Shown here: positions 26,200-35,371 of the stretch, piece after piece
Position numbering within the stretch: position 1 is the stretch's first letter
How the letters are laid out: the number at the start of each line of letters is the position of its first letter
Origin: an uncultured Colwellia sp.
GTDB taxonomy: Bacteria > Pseudomonadota > Gammaproteobacteria > Enterobacterales > Alteromonadaceae
Direction: 5' to 3'
Length of the DNA stretch: 42,009 bases
NCBI GenBank assembly: GCA_913020705.1
Contig: CAJWBY010000018.1
Span: 1-42,009 of the forward strand
Made by a program: the position numbers and the translations under genes
The notes under the pieces: generated by a model
Told to the model about the DNA's origin: nothing
The model's database searches: none
The model's input: the letters and a program-made list of their open reading frames with translations, nothing else

Positions 26200-27834
26200 T
26201 TAATTAACCTCTAGATAAGCTATATTAAAAGCAGGTAACGTTACAACAGAATTTTCATCAATAGACGACGAGAATCCATTACCACTCAGTAACGTTAAAC
26301 TTGCCTCTTTAATCGCATATTCAAGGGAGTTATTTGTAAAGTTAGCAACAACCATCAACTTTTTATCCTGATATTGACGGGTAAAAACAAGTTTTTCTGC
26401 AGTGCTTTCAATAAAGTTGATATCACCATACAACAAACAAGATTGCATTTTACGCCAAGTAAGAAAAGTGCGATAGGCGATAAGAACGGAGTTTTTATCC
26501 TTTTCTTGCACTTCAACAGCGTTATCAGCATGAATATCACTTACAGGTAACCAAGGAGTATCACTTGCTGAAAACCCTGCATTCACCGAATTATTATCCC
26601 AAGGTATTGGTGTTCTACAGCCATCACGGCCTTTAAAAGTAGGCCAAAAATTTATACCATAAGGGTCTTGCAAGGCATCATAAGCAATATCAGCTTCAGT
26701 TAATCCCAACTCTTCACCTTGATAACTACAAACACTGCCACGTAACGAAGCCAACAATGCATTATACATCTTACTTTGTGCGGCCGTATTAGCTTTATCG
26801 CTATGGCTCTTGCTCCAACGAGAAGCAACACGAGCAACATCATGATTGCCGATGGCCCAGCATGGCCAACCGTCAGATAACTGTTCTTCAAGGGCTTCCA
26901 CGGTATTACGAATATAAGTAGGGCTTCCGTCTGGGGTTAACAATTCAAAGCTATACGCCATATGCAAACGCTTATCACCTTGAGTATATTCTGCCATGGT
27001 CTGCAATGAGTTTTCTGAAGAAATCTCACCCAATGTCACGACACCAGGATACTGATCCATTAATGCCCGAATATCTTCCATAAACTCAATATTTTCAGGT
27101 TGAGTATTATTGTAATAGTGATATTGAAAGGCATAAGGATTATCGTCACTAAACCCCCTACCTTGACGGTCTTCAAGTGCCTTTGCAGGATTATCACGTA
27201 AGAGTTTATCGTGATAACAAAAATTAATGGCGTCTAAGCGAAATCCATCAACGCCTAAATCCAACCAAAATTTAACGTTGTCTAGAACCGCTTTTCTTAC
27301 CGCTTCATTGTGAAAATTTAAATCAGGCTGTGAAGTTAAAAAATTATGTAAGTAATATTGCTGGCGACGAGGCTCCCACTGCCATGCACCACCACCAAAA
27401 ATAGATAACCAATTGTTTGGCGGTGTACCATCTTCATTAGCATCAACCCAAACATACCAATCAGCTTTTTCATTTGTTCGATCTTGGCGGCTTTCTATAA
27501 ACCAGTCATGCTGGTCTGAAGTATGACTAAGCACTTGGTCAATAATCACTTTTAAATCTAATTTTTTAGCTTTAGCCATTAGCAGGTCAAAATCTTTCAT
27601 TGTGCCGAAAATCGGATCAATTTCACGGTAATCACTAATGTCATAACCGAAATCTTTCATGGGTGATTTAAAAAAAGGTGAGATCCAAATAGCATCAACC
27701 CGAAGTTTTTTTACATAAGGTAGCTTTTGAACTATTCCTGCTAAATCTCCAATTCCATCTTGGTTGGCATCCATAAAACTTCTAGGATAAATTTGATAAA
27801 TAACGGCGCCACGCCACCAAGGTTGATTTTCCAT
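26200..27834 (-). CDS. Alpha-glucosidase, GH13 (oligosaccharide-type, cytoplasmic)
   Basis: A 544-residue GH13 enzyme without signal peptide, starting MENQPWWRGAVIYQIYPRSF. Conserved regions are IIDQVLSHTSDQH (I), GVDGFRLDAINF with nucleophile Asp201 (II), TLGEIS with acid/base Glu270 (III) and AIGNHDVAR with Asp332 (IV). The form resembles the alpha-glucosidase/oligo-1,6-glucosidase subfamilies common in marine Proteobacteria, cleaving imported maltodextrins or isomalto-oligosaccharides to glucose. Two TACGTA-centred palindromes lie 136-188 nt upstream. Weak ribosome-binding site (AGAG). Together with the second TonB receptor and the secreted amylase it forms a maltodextrin module. Confidence 0.93.
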   Translation of the reverse strand: MENQPWWRGAVIYQIYPRSFMDANQDGIGDLAGIVQKLPYVKKLRVDAIWISPFFKSPMKDFGYDISDYREIDPIFGTMKDFDLLMAKAKKLDLKVIIDQVLSHTSDQHDWFIESRQDRTNEKADWYVWVDANEDGTPPNNWLSIFGGGAWQWEPRRQQYYLHNFLTSQPDLNFHNEAVRKAVLDNVKFWLDLGVDGFRLDAINFCYHDKLLRDNPAKALEDRQGRGFSDDNPYAFQYHYYNNTQPENIEFMEDIRALMDQYPGVVTLGEISSENSLQTMAEYTQGDKRLHMAYSFELLTPDGSPTYIRNTVEALEEQLSDGWPCWAIGNHDVARVASRWSKSHSDKANTAAQSKMYNALLASLRGSVCSYQGEELGLTEADIAYDALQDPYGINFWPTFKGRDGCRTPIPWDNNSVNAGFSASDTPWLPVSDIHADNAVEVQEKDKNSVLIAYRTFLTWRKMQSCLLYGDINFIESTAEKLVFTRQYQDKKLMVVANFTNNSLEYAIKEASLTLLSGNGFSSSIDENSVVTLPAFNIAYLEVN

Positions 27835-28283
27835 AAGACTCTACTTCACTTTTATATAATTTTATTATGCTTTGACAATTACGTTTAATCGCTCTGATTA
27901 AAATTAAAAACTCTGCACTAATAATGAAGAATTAAGGATAATAATCCCTTCGTATTTGTGCAATAACCCTGCATACGTATGCATATAGATTTATAGCATT
28001 TAACGTTATGCATACGTATGTGATTTTTATTTTTTCCTGAACATTTGATCGTTTTATGAATATTGACGAGGTTTTTCTTAAATGAGTATATGAATTCGCG
28101 CATGAATAAACACAGAAGAATTATAGATTTGATTTATGAGAAAGGTATGTTTTGAAGAGTTTTTAAGCGTTAAGTCGACAGAAATGGTAGTGACTATCTT
28201 AAATAAACTTACCCTAAACGTAAGTTATCTAAGACAGTAACTATAAAGAAATAAATGTGCTGTTATGAGAACTATTAATTTTA
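27835..28283. promoter_or_regulatory. Upstream region of alpha-glucosidase with two palindromic operators
   Basis: This 449-nt gap separates the alpha-glucosidase from the halogenase 3' end. It holds TGCATACGTATGCA (27970-27983), a perfect 14-bp palindrome, and TGCATACGTATGTG (28009-28022), centres 39 bp apart. CG-centred palindromes of this kind are typical of LacI-family operators; no LacI-type gene is in the window. The AT-rich short open frame that crosses the sites is not a credible gene. No terminator for the halogenase was identified with confidence. Confidence 0.65.
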
Positions 28284-29774
28284 TTACTTCATGCAAAAAC
28301 TTTTTAAAAACTCATCATGACTAGGTAATTGACTTAAAGGTTCTTGTTTTATCTCGCGTATTTTTTTCAGCATTTCGTTAAGTTTCTCCATCGATAAGCT
28401 ATTCGCTAAAGGATGATAATCTTGTGGCACAATTCCCTGACCTAACATGACTTGTAACCAAGAGCTGTCAGTAAATAAATCATTTTGTTTTCTAAACAAT
28501 CGACCATTTTCTTTAAACATTTCAATTTTATGCGCAAGACTATCTGGGATTTTCATTGAGCGCATGTCACGCCAGAAGTCACTGTCGTCACGTTGATTTA
28601 CATGATAATGCAGAATAAGAAAATCTTTGATTTGCTCATATTCAAGTGCCGATTGCTCGTTATATTCATCAACTAAAGAATCATCAATGCCATTATGTGG
28701 AAATAAGTGTACTAAACGAACAACAGCAGATTGAATTAAATGGATGCTTGTCGATTCTAACGGCTCTAGAAAGCCACTTGAAAGCCCCACTGCAACAACA
28801 TTTTTATTCCATTGTTTGTAACGTCTACCCGTTTGAAATTTAATCACTTTAGGATCAGTTAGCGCTTCACTGTCTAAATTTCCCATCAGGGTGTCAAGTG
28901 CTTGCTCATCAGTACAGTGACTGCTGCTATAAACCAAACCATTTCCATTACGGTGTTGTAGCGGAATTCGCCATTGCCAACCAGCAGAATGTGCGATAGA
29001 ACGTGTATACGGCAGAGTTTTATCAAGTCGCTTAGAAGGTACTGCAATCGCTCGGTCACACTGTAACCAATGACTCCAATCTTCAAAGCCAGTGCGAAGT
29101 TTTTCTTGAATTAATAGGCCTTTGAAACCTGAACAATCAATAAAGAGGTCGCCTTTTATTTCTTGACCACTTTTTAACTTCAATGCTTGAATGAAACCAG
29201 ATTGAGAACATTGCTTAACATCTTCTACCATTCCTTCCGTTCTTTTTACGCCTAATTTTTCACTAAATTTTCTTAGATACTGTGCATATAAACCTGCATC
29301 AAAATGGTAGGCATAAGGCATTTCTAAAATAGGGTCTTTACTATTTATTTTGGCAAATTTCCCGGCTTCAGCACATAAATAATTTAAATCGTATTGCCAA
29401 AACTGTTTATCATTTTCAAGCTGATTTGCTCGTTTTAACAAATGATGAAATTGGCAAAAAGCCAAACTTTTACCCGCAGCGCCAAAGCTATGGTAATAAC
29501 TGTGACCTTGCTCTTTCCAATTTTCAAATTTTATCGCTAATTTGATTGTTGCTTTTGTTTCTCGCAAGAATTCAGCTTCGTTAATACCTAGAACATTATT
29601 TAAATGTTGGATGGGGGGAATGGTCGCTTCTCCAACACCAATAGTGCCTATGTCATCAGACTCAACAACTTCAACATCAACAGCACAACCTAATATTTTT
29701 TTTAATAAAGCTGCTGAAATCCAACCTGCTGTTCCACCGCCTAATACAACAACTTTTTTAATGGCATTGTTCAT
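28284..29774 (-). CDS. Flavin-dependent tryptophan halogenase family protein, canonical motifs
   Basis: A 496-residue member of the flavin-dependent halogenase family. The FAD motif is GGGTAGW (12-18), followed by GVGEATIPP (47-55). The catalytic lysine is Lys78 (ATIKLAIKF), the halogenase fingerprint WQWRIP (266-271) is intact, and EPLES (337-341) carries the active-site glutamate and serine. A GGAG ribosome-binding site precedes the ATG. It follows TonB receptor two, from which a strong terminator separates it. A reduced-flavin reductase gene is not adjacent. Members in this setting are known to have halogenating potential, but the physiological substrate is unknown; a link with maltodextrin uptake is inferred from position only. 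Confidence 0.92.
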   Translation of the reverse strand: MNNAIKKVVVLGGGTAGWISAALLKKILGCAVDVEVVESDDIGTIGVGEATIPPIQHLNNVLGINEAEFLRETKATIKLAIKFENWKEQGHSYYHSFGAAGKSLAFCQFHHLLKRANQLENDKQFWQYDLNYLCAEAGKFAKINSKDPILEMPYAYHFDAGLYAQYLRKFSEKLGVKRTEGMVEDVKQCSQSGFIQALKLKSGQEIKGDLFIDCSGFKGLLIQEKLRTGFEDWSHWLQCDRAIAVPSKRLDKTLPYTRSIAHSAGWQWRIPLQHRNGNGLVYSSSHCTDEQALDTLMGNLDSEALTDPKVIKFQTGRRYKQWNKNVVAVGLSSGFLEPLESTSIHLIQSAVVRLVHLFPHNGIDDSLVDEYNEQSALEYEQIKDFLILHYHVNQRDDSDFWRDMRSMKIPDSLAHKIEMFKENGRLFRKQNDLFTDSSWLQVMLGQGIVPQDYHPLANSLSMEKLNEMLKKIREIKQEPLSQLPSHDEFLKSFCMK

Positions 29775-29862
29775 ACTGTTCTCCGTAAATAGTTGATTAT
29801 TCTTTTTCTAACTCAATAATTTAACAGTAATGAATAATGATTACATTAACCGTTTAATAAAT

Positions 29863-29893
29863 AAAAAACCTGTTAGTGAACTAACAGGTTTTT
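29863..29893 (-). terminator. Intrinsic terminator between second TonB receptor and halogenase
   Basis: AAAAACCTGTTAG (29864-29876), loop TGAA, CTAACAGGTTTTT (29881-29893) form a 13-bp perfect stem. Read on the minus strand it ends in a run of T, 27 nt after the receptor stop. The same distance is seen for the first receptor. Confidence 0.88.
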
Positions 29894-29920
29894 AAGGTTA
29901 CTGGTACTTATAGCTACAAA

Positions 29921-32704
29921 TTAAAATTTATAGTTAATACCTAATAAGTAGTTAGCACCAAATGATTGGTATGAAGTAATTAAACCATCAGAATTTGATT
30001 GAATGGTTTTTTCATCCGTTAAATTTTGCGCCTGAAGTGTTACTCTTAAACCTTCAAGTGACATTATGCCAGACTCACTGAAATCATAACTGATTTGCGC
30101 ATCCCATAACTCAGCACCTTCATCATTTGCACCGACAAGAGATAAACTTAAACCACGTGCTTCTGTAGCAAAACGGTCACGCTTTGTTCCAGTAATACGT
30201 GCTTCAAAGCCATTTTTTTCGTAATAAGCAGAAAACGAATAACTCTCATCTGACAAACCAGGAATATCTGAATCGTCTTCAAATTTTCCGTCAATGAAGG
30301 TAACACTAGCAATAACACCAAAACCTTCTAGTGACTCATGAGCTAAACGTAGTGGTACACTCGCTTGAAGTTCATAGCCTCGAACAAAGCCTTCTAAACC
30401 ATCTTCAGTAAAAGAAGTTCCACCTAAGAATGTTCCAGGAGCTTGATTACCTGTTTCATCTGAAGACTGATGGAAACCTGGGATATAAACATCTGAAAAG
30501 TCGGTTACTGTAGCGCCGCTTCTATGCCAGTTAACTAAGTCTTTGTAGAAGAAGTTAACTGCGAAGAAACCGTCGTCTGCAAAATAATTTTCATAAGAAA
30601 TATCAAACTGATTCGCTTCAAGAGGATTCAGTTCAGGATTACCTGAAGTACCTGACCATGCACTATTCGCTGCATTAGTACTTAAAACATTTGTATCGTT
30701 AAATTGGAATGATACAACTTTATTCGCAATCATTTGATCTAAACGTGGACGACTCATTACTTTAGCAGCCGCTGTGCGAATAAATTGATCTTCAGAAATT
30801 TCAAAGCTTAAGTTTAGACTTGGTAAGAAATCGGTATAAGAAGCACCACCAGAAACTGGCGTAGCCTCAGTTAAGCCATTTGCATCGCTTACAGTGCTAT
30901 AACCTGTTGCATTTTGGTCAACATCAATAATTTGAAGTCCAAAATTACCACTGACTAATACGTCGCCTAATTCAGCTTCAATATCTAATTTAGCATAAGC
31001 AGTAGTGATTTCTTCTTTGATTGTATAAGTATCGCCTAAACGATTATTATCAACCAATGCTGCATCATTTTGCGTATAATAGCCTTGGTTATAAAGACCT
31101 AAACTGTCATAAGCAATTACACCATTAATACCTAGAAAACCTAAATCAGCGTAACCAATTGGGTCTGGAACTGGGCCATCATTTGGATAAGTAGGAGCTG
31201 TTAAGAAAGCACCACTATTCGTTTTATCTTTTTGACGTTCGCTGTAGTTAATGCCTACTTCTACACCGGTAATAATACTAAATTCAACAACACCATTTGC
31301 TTTTAAACTCATGCTGTCTAGAGACTCATCGAAGCTTGGGTTATTCACAAAACCATCTTGTGCATCATCACCGTAACCAAGACCAGCCATACCGCCACCC
31401 CATGCTTGTGGGCCAGCTAAACGCATAATACTTGGGTCAGTTAAGTCAACAGAAGGAAGCGAAGAATGCGCGCCAAATGTAACACCTGTTGGTCCAGTTT
31501 GGAAAGAACGAGCAGAAAGAGGACGACCATCTATACCTGCACGGCCTACACCAGCATAGCTTTCAATATCTGTTAGGTTTTTATCAACACTACCTGTTGA
31601 TAAATCTAATTCAGCAGTCCAGTAATCATTAATAATATATTCAGCATTAATACCAAATGTAGTTAGTTCTGATGCTTGAGTTCTTAGATCGTTACGTACA
31701 ACGGTATGAAAGCCTTCATATTCACCTGAATTGACTAATCCTCCAGAAGCACTGTTTGCAGTATAAGCACCACCACCCCATTCTGGGCCAGCTTCTTCAA
31801 TACCACGTCTAACATCACCTTCATTAAAATCAATATACAAAGCATCGAGCTGAATTTTTAAATTATCAGTAGGTGCATATTCAAGTACTGCCGCAACAGA
31901 ATCACGTTTTAATAAAGCAGAACGTACATATGAATCGTGACCACCAAAAACGACATTGCCATCAGATACACTAGAACCTGGGTAACCCCAAACTCTTTGG
32001 TTTTCTTCTTGACGAGGCGTTTCTAAGCTTGAAACAACAAGTGCTAAACCGATAGTATCGTCAGCAAATTTATCTACATAGTTTAATGAAACTTTATGGC
32101 CGGTATTATCGTAATCAGGGTTAGCTGAATCAATTGAATTCTGTTCATAGTGTGCATTGATTACAAATGCTTTATCTGCGTTTAGTGGGCTTACCGTTTG
32201 TAAATCAATTGTTCCACCGATACCTTGAACTAAGAGTCCGGCTTCAGGTGTTTTGTAAACAACAAGGCTTGATACAATTTCACTTGGGTACAAATCAAAT
32301 TCAACACCACGGTTATCACCCATACCTAATAGTTCACGACCATTAAGTGTAGTACCAATATAGTTTTCATTAAAACCACGAATAGATAAACCACTTGTAC
32401 GACCGTTTCTACGTTCGCCTGCAACACCCGGTAATCGAGCCAATGACTCAGCGATACTTGTATCAGGTAATTTACCTATGTCTTCAGCAGAAATTACTTC
32501 AACAATTGAGTTAGTACTCATTTTTATCGCTTGAGCTCTTTGTAAAGAACCACGAATACCCGTTACCGTAATAACTTCTACTGCTTTTTCTTCTTGCGCT
32601 TTCTTTTCAGCTGCTGTTTCTGCCGAAAATGACGATGAACTCATCGCTAAAAGGCCAGTTGACAGTATCGCAAGTGTTAACTTGTTTGGTTTAAAATTTA
32701 ACAT
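29921..32704 (-). CDS. TonB-dependent receptor (maltodextrin-region)
   Basis: A 927-residue outer-membrane receptor. Signal peptide at 1-28 (ends SSSFSAE), a TonB box at about 43-49 (EVITVTG), plug motifs GKLPDTSIAESLARLPGVAG and LSIRGFNENYIGTTLNGRE, and a beta-barrel that ends LLGINYKF with a terminal Phe. It is the carbohydrate type seen in MalA-like systems and probably imports maltodextrins. It diverges from a secreted GH13 amylase across a 502-nt region with three TACGTA palindromes. An AAGGGGAA ribosome-binding site precedes the ATG. Ligand inferred from context. Confidence 0.93.
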   Translation of the reverse strand: MLNFKPNKLTLAILSTGLLAMSSSSFSAETAAEKKAQEEKAVEVITVTGIRGSLQRAQAIKMSTNSIVEVISAEDIGKLPDTSIAESLARLPGVAGERRNGRTSGLSIRGFNENYIGTTLNGRELLGMGDNRGVEFDLYPSEIVSSLVVYKTPEAGLLVQGIGGTIDLQTVSPLNADKAFVINAHYEQNSIDSANPDYDNTGHKVSLNYVDKFADDTIGLALVVSSLETPRQEENQRVWGYPGSSVSDGNVVFGGHDSYVRSALLKRDSVAAVLEYAPTDNLKIQLDALYIDFNEGDVRRGIEEAGPEWGGGAYTANSASGGLVNSGEYEGFHTVVRNDLRTQASELTTFGINAEYIINDYWTAELDLSTGSVDKNLTDIESYAGVGRAGIDGRPLSARSFQTGPTGVTFGAHSSLPSVDLTDPSIMRLAGPQAWGGGMAGLGYGDDAQDGFVNNPSFDESLDSMSLKANGVVEFSIITGVEVGINYSERQKDKTNSGAFLTAPTYPNDGPVPDPIGYADLGFLGINGVIAYDSLGLYNQGYYTQNDAALVDNNRLGDTYTIKEEITTAYAKLDIEAELGDVLVSGNFGLQIIDVDQNATGYSTVSDANGLTEATPVSGGASYTDFLPSLNLSFEISEDQFIRTAAAKVMSRPRLDQMIANKVVSFQFNDTNVLSTNAANSAWSGTSGNPELNPLEANQFDISYENYFADDGFFAVNFFYKDLVNWHRSGATVTDFSDVYIPGFHQSSDETGNQAPGTFLGGTSFTEDGLEGFVRGYELQASVPLRLAHESLEGFGVIASVTFIDGKFEDDSDIPGLSDESYSFSAYYEKNGFEARITGTKRDRFATEARGLSLSLVGANDEGAELWDAQISYDFSESGIMSLEGLRVTLQAQNLTDEKTIQSNSDGLITSYQSFGANYLLGINYKF

Positions 32705-32864
32705 GTGTTTTCCCCTTTAGTTCGTGATCTTATATTTATATTTGAGTGTCACAAACGTTTTGATTCATTGAGTACAATAACTAATACTTCATGTGAAAGT
32801 GCTTTATCCACCTTGTTTGCGGATGAACTTAATATAAAGAGGTAAAGCTTATAAAAACAGTTGT

Positions 32865-32907
32865 TGCATACGTATTCAAACCGACATTGGGGCTGCATAC
32901 GTATTCA
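32865..32907. promoter_or_regulatory. Two LacI-type palindromes upstream of TonB receptor
   Basis: TGCATACGTATTCA occurs twice in identical form and orientation, at 32865-32878 and 32894-32907, centres 29 bp apart. They match the palindromes upstream of the alpha-glucosidase. They lie 160-205 nt upstream of the receptor start in a 502-nt divergent region that otherwise shows no gene. Confidence 0.7.
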
Positions 32908-33040
32908 GTCATTAAGTCTAATTGAGTTATATAGCACGGTAAAAAACAGGCGTTAGAATATATAAAACCTTAAGTTTAGATGGTTTATACAGAGCGTTTA
33001 TATAGCTAAAACAATCTATTTAAAAAACTTTTGAATATCT

Positions 33041-33054
33041 TGAATACGTATGTA
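33041..33054. promoter_or_regulatory. LacI-type palindrome upstream of amylase
   Basis: TGAATACGTATGTA matches 13 of 14 positions of the inverted form of the two sites at 32865-32907. It lies about 150 nt upstream of the amylase start and is the fifth member of the shared motif in this region. Confidence 0.65.
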
Positions 33055-33206
33055 CAACCCCTTCATTACTATGTATTTCATTGCCTAGAGCGTAAATTAA
33101 AGGAAAATTTATGCATATCAATGCACCCTAAAGCACTAATAGGTGTTGTATTAGGAGTACTTAGCATAAAGAACTGCCATTTTATTGATAATAGGAATAT
33201 ATACTC

Positions 33207-35087
33207 ATGAAGACGTTTACACTTTCTCCCCTGAAATTGATGTCGCTATTTATAGTGATTTTTTCAGGAAGTTTACAAGCTAAAAACTACACTATTGATC
33301 ACCTAGAGCCACTATCGTGGTGGAATAAAATGCAATCTAATAAATTGCAATTAATGATACATGGGCAAGATATTAGTGCGTTAACACCCAAAATAACTCA
33401 CCCTGATATAACCATTGTCAATGTCAATAAAGTTACTAATGGCAACTACTTATTTCTAGATTTGCAATTAGCCGACACGATTAAAGCCGGTGAATATGAG
33501 ATTGCGTTTTATCGGAAGAATATAAAAATACTAAGCCACAATTATCTAATTAATGATAGAAACAAAAACTCTGCAGCCGCTACTTCATTCAACGGTAAAG
33601 ATGTTATATATCTCCTGACTCCAGACAGGTTTGCTAATGGAGATGTGAGTAATGACAATAATAAAGTGTTAAAAGAGCAAAGTAATAGAACAAAAAAAGG
33701 TGGTCGCCATGGAGGAGATATTCAAGGGATCATTAATAATCTTTCTTATCTAAAAGAAATGGGGTTTACGCAAATTTGGCCTAATCCTATGATCGAAAAT
33801 AACCAAGCCAATTATTCATACCACGGTTACTCAGCAACTGATTTTTATAAAATAGATGCGAGATTTGGTAGTAATGAACTATTCAAAACGTTATCAAAAC
33901 AAGCTCAATTGCAAGGTCTAGGACTAATCAAAGATGTAGTTTTAAATCATATTGGTGATCAACATTGGTGGTTAAAAGATCTACCAACCAATGACTGGCT
34001 AAACTTCCAAGATAAAACATACACAGGTACACATCACAAACGTGAAAGCTTGCATGATCCACATGCTACAGAAAAAGATAAAACCCTTTTCTCTGATGGT
34101 TGGTTTGTACCTTCAATGCCCGATTTAAACCAACGGAATAAATATCTGAGCACCTACTTAATTCAAAACACGTTATGGTGGATAGAGTATGCAAACCTTT
34201 CCGGTATTCGCGTTGACACCTACTCTTATCCCGACAAAGATTTTTTAACTGATTGGACTAAACGGATAACCGACGAATACCCCAACATAAATATAGTGGG
34301 TGAAGAGTGGACAACAAACCCTGCTCATGTAGCTTATTGGCAACGAGGAAAGAAAACACATGATAATTACGTTTCTTATTTGCCTAGCGTTATGGATTTT
34401 CCTCTACAAGCTTCTTTGATTAATGGCCTTAAAAATCAAGATTCTTGGAGTACTGGGTTAATTCAACTTTATCAAGCAATCGCTAACGACTTCCAATATG
34501 CAGACCCCTACAATTTAGTGACCTTTGCAGATAATCACGATATGAGTCGTATATATACGCAATTAGATGAAGATTTTGCATTATATAAAATGGTGATGAG
34601 TTACTTGCTTACTACCCGAGGTATTCCACAAGTCTTTTATGGGACTGAAATATTAATGTCAAACGCTGGAACTGAAGATCATGGCGTAATTCGAACTGAT
34701 TTCCCGGGTGGTTGGCTGGGAGATACGAGCAATGCATTTACGGGCAAAGGTTTAACCGCGAAGCAATTAACAGCGCAACAATATATGAAAAAGTTACTTA
34801 ACTGGCGTAAAACATCAAAAGCCATACATCAAGGAAAGCTGACACACTTTGCTCCTAACAATGGTATTTATGTGTACTTTAGAACTTTTGAAACTGAAAC
34901 CGTTATGATAGTAATGAATAAGAATAAAGAAGATACCTTGATTAACACAAATGATTACCAGTCATTAATTAATGATAATATTTTCGCAACCGATGTAATG
35001 ACCAATGAATCATTTTCGCTTAACCAGCCTATATTACTAGAGAAACAGAGTGTAAAAATATGGCAATTGAATAAAAACGTAGAGTAA
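33207..35087 (+). CDS. Exported GH13 amylase / cyclomaltodextrinase-like (neopullulanase type)
   Basis: A 626-residue secreted or periplasmic GH13 enzyme. Signal peptide at 1-25 (ends GSLQAK). Residues 27-118 form an N-terminal cyclomaltodextrinase-type domain (SusA-like). The barrel begins IYLLTPDRFANGD; active-site regions are IKDVVLNHIGDQHWW (I), GIRVDTYSYPD with nucleophile Asp337 (II), IVGEEW with Glu366 (III) and FADNHD with Asp445 (IV). It would cut starch fragments, pullulan-like or cyclic maltodextrins outside the inner membrane, feeding the receptor and alpha-glucosidase. AGGAA ribosome-binding site. A strong terminator lies downstream. Confidence 0.93.
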   Translation: MKTFTLSPLKLMSLFIVIFSGSLQAKNYTIDHLEPLSWWNKMQSNKLQLMIHGQDISALTPKITHPDITIVNVNKVTNGNYLFLDLQLADTIKAGEYEIAFYRKNIKILSHNYLINDRNKNSAAATSFNGKDVIYLLTPDRFANGDVSNDNNKVLKEQSNRTKKGGRHGGDIQGIINNLSYLKEMGFTQIWPNPMIENNQANYSYHGYSATDFYKIDARFGSNELFKTLSKQAQLQGLGLIKDVVLNHIGDQHWWLKDLPTNDWLNFQDKTYTGTHHKRESLHDPHATEKDKTLFSDGWFVPSMPDLNQRNKYLSTYLIQNTLWWIEYANLSGIRVDTYSYPDKDFLTDWTKRITDEYPNINIVGEEWTTNPAHVAYWQRGKKTHDNYVSYLPSVMDFPLQASLINGLKNQDSWSTGLIQLYQAIANDFQYADPYNLVTFADNHDMSRIYTQLDEDFALYKMVMSYLLTTRGIPQVFYGTEILMSNAGTEDHGVIRTDFPGGWLGDTSNAFTGKGLTAKQLTAQQYMKKLLNWRKTSKAIHQGKLTHFAPNNGIYVYFRTFETETVMIVMNKNKEDTLINTNDYQSLINDNIFATDVMTNESFSLNQPILLEKQSVKIWQLNKNVE

Positions 35088-35250
35088 ATACTTAAGCGCT
35101 TGAAGTATTACATTGACCTGATATTTATTCTCATTTCAGACAAATAAATAACTTCAAAATAAATTATTAAATGAATGGAACTTTAGCATCAATAAGCGCT
35201 CTTAATATATAAGAGCATTTATTCCCCTTGATGTTCATGTTTTTTTTAAG

Positions 35251-35281
35251 CGTTTACTTGTTATCAAGTAAACGTTTTTTT
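35251..35281 (+). terminator. Strong intrinsic terminator of amylase gene
   Basis: CGTTTACTTG (35251-35260), loop TTAT, CAAGTAAACG (35265-35274), then seven T (35275-35281). Lies 163 nt after the amylase stop. A smaller hairpin, GCTCTTA/TAAGAGC (35198-35216), precedes it, and CATCTGT/ACAGATG (35293-35312) follows; no gene is seen in this gap. Confidence 0.9.
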
Positions 35282-35371
35282 ACTTTAATTTTCATCTGTT
35301 TAATCACAGATGCTAATTATTAAAAAATTAATTGCTACCATAGACCCTGGATATAAAAGAGTAACTAATCG

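Noticed and set aside
27918..28103. Small minus-strand open frame of 61 codons
   Set aside because: It overlaps two regulatory palindromes, has odd composition and no recognisable features.
11510..29774. Halogenases as part of a secondary-metabolite cluster
   Set aside because: No polyketide, peptide synthetase or prenyl genes nearby; both genes sit in receptor-based sugar loci.
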